From assembly GCA_030641085.1 (NCBI GenBank), contig DAOWIC010000318.1:1-6935 (forward strand): DNA of 6,935 nucleotides, in the 5' to 3' direction. Below are positions 5,115 through 6,935 of the stretch, in pieces. Numbering within the stretch: position 1 is the stretch's first letter; the number at the start of each line of letters is the position of its first letter. The position numbers were made by a program, and so were the translations under genes. The notes below the pieces were generated by a model. That model made no database searches. It was not told where the DNA came from and worked only from the letters and a program-made list of their open reading frames with translations. Source of the DNA: Calditrichota bacterium (GTDB lineage Bacteria > Zixibacteria > MSB-5A5 > GN15 > FEB-12).

Positions 5115-6935
5115 ATGAACGAACACAGTCTAAAAGTCCTGGAATTTTCAAAAATCGTTAGCCTCATTGGTGAACGATGCCTGACGCCGTTCGGCCGCGA
5201 GGAAGTGGACCGGATCGAGCCGCTCTATGAGCGCGATGAGATCGTGCGGCGACAGAGCGAGATATCGCAGCTTCGCGACCTTATCCGCTTTGGCGATCCG
5301 TTCCCCCTTTCGCGGGTGGAGGACAGCCGCAAACAACTGAGCGAGTCGAAAATCGAAGAGATATTCATCGAGGCGAAAGACATGCTGCGCATTCTGGAGT
5401 TGGTCATCGTCTCGATCGAAATCAATCGATACGACCGGGAAAACCGCGAGAATTTTCCGCTGATCGACGAGTACCTCAAAGCGATTCGCGCCTTCCCGGA
5501 ATTGAAAGCGGAGATCCAGCGGGCGATTGATGACGACGGTGAGATCAAGGATTCAGCTTCGAGCAAGCTCAAGCGGATCCGGTCCGACCTCGCCGAAAGC
5601 AAGCGGCGGATTGTCCTGCGCATGGAGCAGATCATCTCGAAACGCCCCAAGCAGGCCGGGTGGCAGGATGATGTCGTCACCCAGCGCGGCGACCGATATG
5701 TCATTGGCGTGCCCTCGAGCCAGTACCGCACCGACATCGGTATCCTCCACGACCGCAGCCAGAGCGGTGCCACACTATTTGTCGAACCGGCCGAAACGGT
5801 CGAGTTGAACAACAGCATCAACATGCTCTACCAGGAGGAACGACAGGAGATAGTGCGCATCCTTAAGGCGCTCACGGCCGAGATTGCGCTGCGCGCGGAC
5901 GCCTTGATTGAAAACTGCGGATTGATCGGCACGCTCGACGCTATCCATGCCTGCGCCGATTTTTCGATTGCGATAAACGGCAATCAGCCCGCCATTACCG
6001 ATGAACCTTCATTTAACCTGGTCGATGCCCGCCACCCGTTGCTCATAGTCCGGCTGGGCGGCGTTGACAAAGTCATCCCGACCGATCTCGGCATCAACAA
6101 CGGGCGCCAGGCGGTGCTGGTCACCGGACCGAATACCGGCGGCAAAACGATCACGCTGAAAACAGTCGGTCTGTCGGTGCTGATGGCGCAGTCCGGGCTG
6201 CACATCGCCGCCGGGGAGAAATCCGAGGTGGGCATCTTTCGCGACATCTTCGCCGACATCGGCGACGAACAATCGATAGAACTGTCACTATCTACCTTCT
6301 CCTCGCATATATCCAACATCATCCAGGGTCTGAACAGCGCCGGCAGTGATTGCCTGTTGCTCTTTGACGAAATCGGCGTCGGCACCGACCCCAAGGAAGG
6401 TTCCGCTCTCGCCGAAGCGATCATCCTGTACGCGGTCGACAGGGGTGCCCGCATGGTGGTCACGACGCACTATTCGCAATTGAAAACGCTGGCGATGGAA
6501 CACCCTGAGATCGAAAACGCCTCGCTTGAATTCGACCGCGAGACCCTCTCCCCCACTTACCGGCTGCGGCTCGGTATCCCGGGCGCATCCTACGCCGTAG
6601 AAATCGCCGGACGTCTGGGCATGCCGGACTCCATCTGCGAGCGGGCATCCGGCCTGCTCGGCAGCGGGGAACGTTCGCTCGATGCCTTGATAGCGTCGCT
6701 GCAAACCGAACTGGCCGACATTCGAAAAGACAAAACGGAACTAACCGAGCGACTCGAAAAGGCGACCGAACTGGAACAGCGCTATCGCCAGCAGACGGAG
6801 CATCTGCGCAGGGAAATCGAGGACGAAAAAAAGAAGGCGCTCGACGAAACGATCAGCTTCCTCGATCATACGCGCAAGGATGTCGAAAAGCTGGTGGGCG
6901 ATATCCGGCGCTCGGGAGCCGACAAGAAGGCGGTC
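5115..6935 (+). CDS. mutS2: MutS2 family ATPase (N-terminal 607 residues, cut by window edge)
   Basis: The frame is open from ATG 5115 to the window end. The N-terminal region MNEHSLKVLEFSKIV resembles the usual MutS2 start. The clamp/core region shows RYVIGV (194-199) and HDRSQSGATLFVEP (212-225), a MutS2 hallmark. The ABC-type ATPase has Walker A GPNTGGKT (338-345), the signature segment SLSTFSSH (391-398), Walker B LLLFDE (D418, E419) and the H-loop histidine of TTHYSQLK (H452). A charged coiled coil covers about 525-600. Full-length MutS2 is about 780 residues and ends in a KOW/Smr nuclease region, missing here only because the window ends. MutS2 lacks the mismatch-recognition domain; it acts on branched DNA to limit recombination and, in Bacillus, rescues collided ribosomes. 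No SD is visible, and a terminator lies just upstream. Confidence 0.97.
   Translation, partial: MNEHSLKVLEFSKIVSLIGERCLTPFGREEVDRIEPLYERDEIVRRQSEISQLRDLIRFGDPFPLSRVEDSRKQLSESKIEEIFIEAKDMLRILELVIVSIEINRYDRENRENFPLIDEYLKAIRAFPELKAEIQRAIDDDGEIKDSASSKLKRIRSDLAESKRRIVLRMEQIISKRPKQAGWQDDVVTQRGDRYVIGVPSSQYRTDIGILHDRSQSGATLFVEPAETVELNNSINMLYQEERQEIVRILKALTAEIALRADALIENCGLIGTLDAIHACADFSIAINGNQPAITDEPSFNLVDARHPLLIVRLGGVDKVIPTDLGINNGRQAVLVTGPNTGGKTITLKTVGLSVLMAQSGLHIAAGEKSEVGIFRDIFADIGDEQSIELSLSTFSSHISNIIQGLNSAGSDCLLLFDEIGVGTDPKEGSALAEAIILYAVDRGARMVVTTHYSQLKTLAMEHPEIENASLEFDRETLSPTYRLRLGIPGASYAVEIAGRLGMPDSICERASGLLGSGERSLDALIASLQTELADIRKDKTELTERLEKATELEQRYRQQTEHLRREIEDEKKKALDETISFLDHTRKDVEKLVGDIRRSGADKKAV

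Noticed and set aside
5225..5824. 199-codon open frame on the minus strand, with others at 5984-6704
   Set aside because: Antisense to mutS2, with Ser/Arg-rich translations typical of the reverse frame of a real gene.
1..6935. A new defence or mobile system built on the HIT, HAD, DUF4184 and MutS2 genes
   Set aside because: The genes lie in separate transcription units in both directions, have housekeeping neighbours and uniform composition, and no transposase, integrase, toxin or repeat boundary is seen.

Overview
The window is ordinary bacterial chromosome of moderate G+C (about half), densely coding, with no insertion sequence, CRISPR array, phage gene or RNA gene that I can recognise. 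Nine protein genes are supported, two of them cut by the window edges. The gene set (ruvC, yebC, rpsU, yqeY, cvpA, mutS2) is housekeeping and found in many phyla. The gene order, DUF4184 membrane protein and scarcity of Shine-Dalgarno (SD) sequences suggest a deep-branching or uncultured lineage, perhaps near the FCB group (for example a Zixibacteria-like organism) or the former Deltaproteobacteria. That placement is a low-confidence inference.

Layout. Positions 1-1852 (minus strand) hold yebC, then a HAD-IIA phosphatase, then the start of ruvC. This is the familiar yebC-ruvC neighbourhood with a phosphatase gene placed inside it; ruvA and ruvB probably follow beyond position 1. Positions 1853-2016 are a divergent regulatory region with a long nested inverted repeat and a near-consensus promoter for a HIT-family protein gene (2017-2364, plus). 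Positions 2365-2648 are non-coding and rich in inverted repeats, including a terminator that reads on the minus strand. Positions 2649-3455 (minus) encode a DUF4184 integral membrane protein. A second divergent region (3456-3661) carries a strong promoter for rpsU, followed on the plus strand by rpsU, yqeY, cvpA and a truncated mutS2. This order resembles the macromolecular-synthesis cluster that in several phyla continues into dnaG and rpoD, so those genes may lie just downstream.

How the genes work together. RuvC (Holliday junction resolution) and MutS2 (a MutS-family ATPase acting on branched DNA or stalled ribosomes) bracket the window, with translation-linked genes between them: YebC (transcription or translation factor), S21 (small-subunit protein) and YqeY (GatB-related, tRNA-linked).

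The most interesting signal is in translation initiation. yebC and rpsU have perfect AGGAGGT sequences, whereas hit, ruvC, the DUF4184 gene and mutS2 have no convincing SD. For hit the promoter is placed so that transcription should begin at the A of the ATG, which predicts a leaderless mRNA. The strong SD of rpsU combined with a TTG start fits S21 autoregulation of the kind known in Bacteroidota. I did not find a new multi-gene system.
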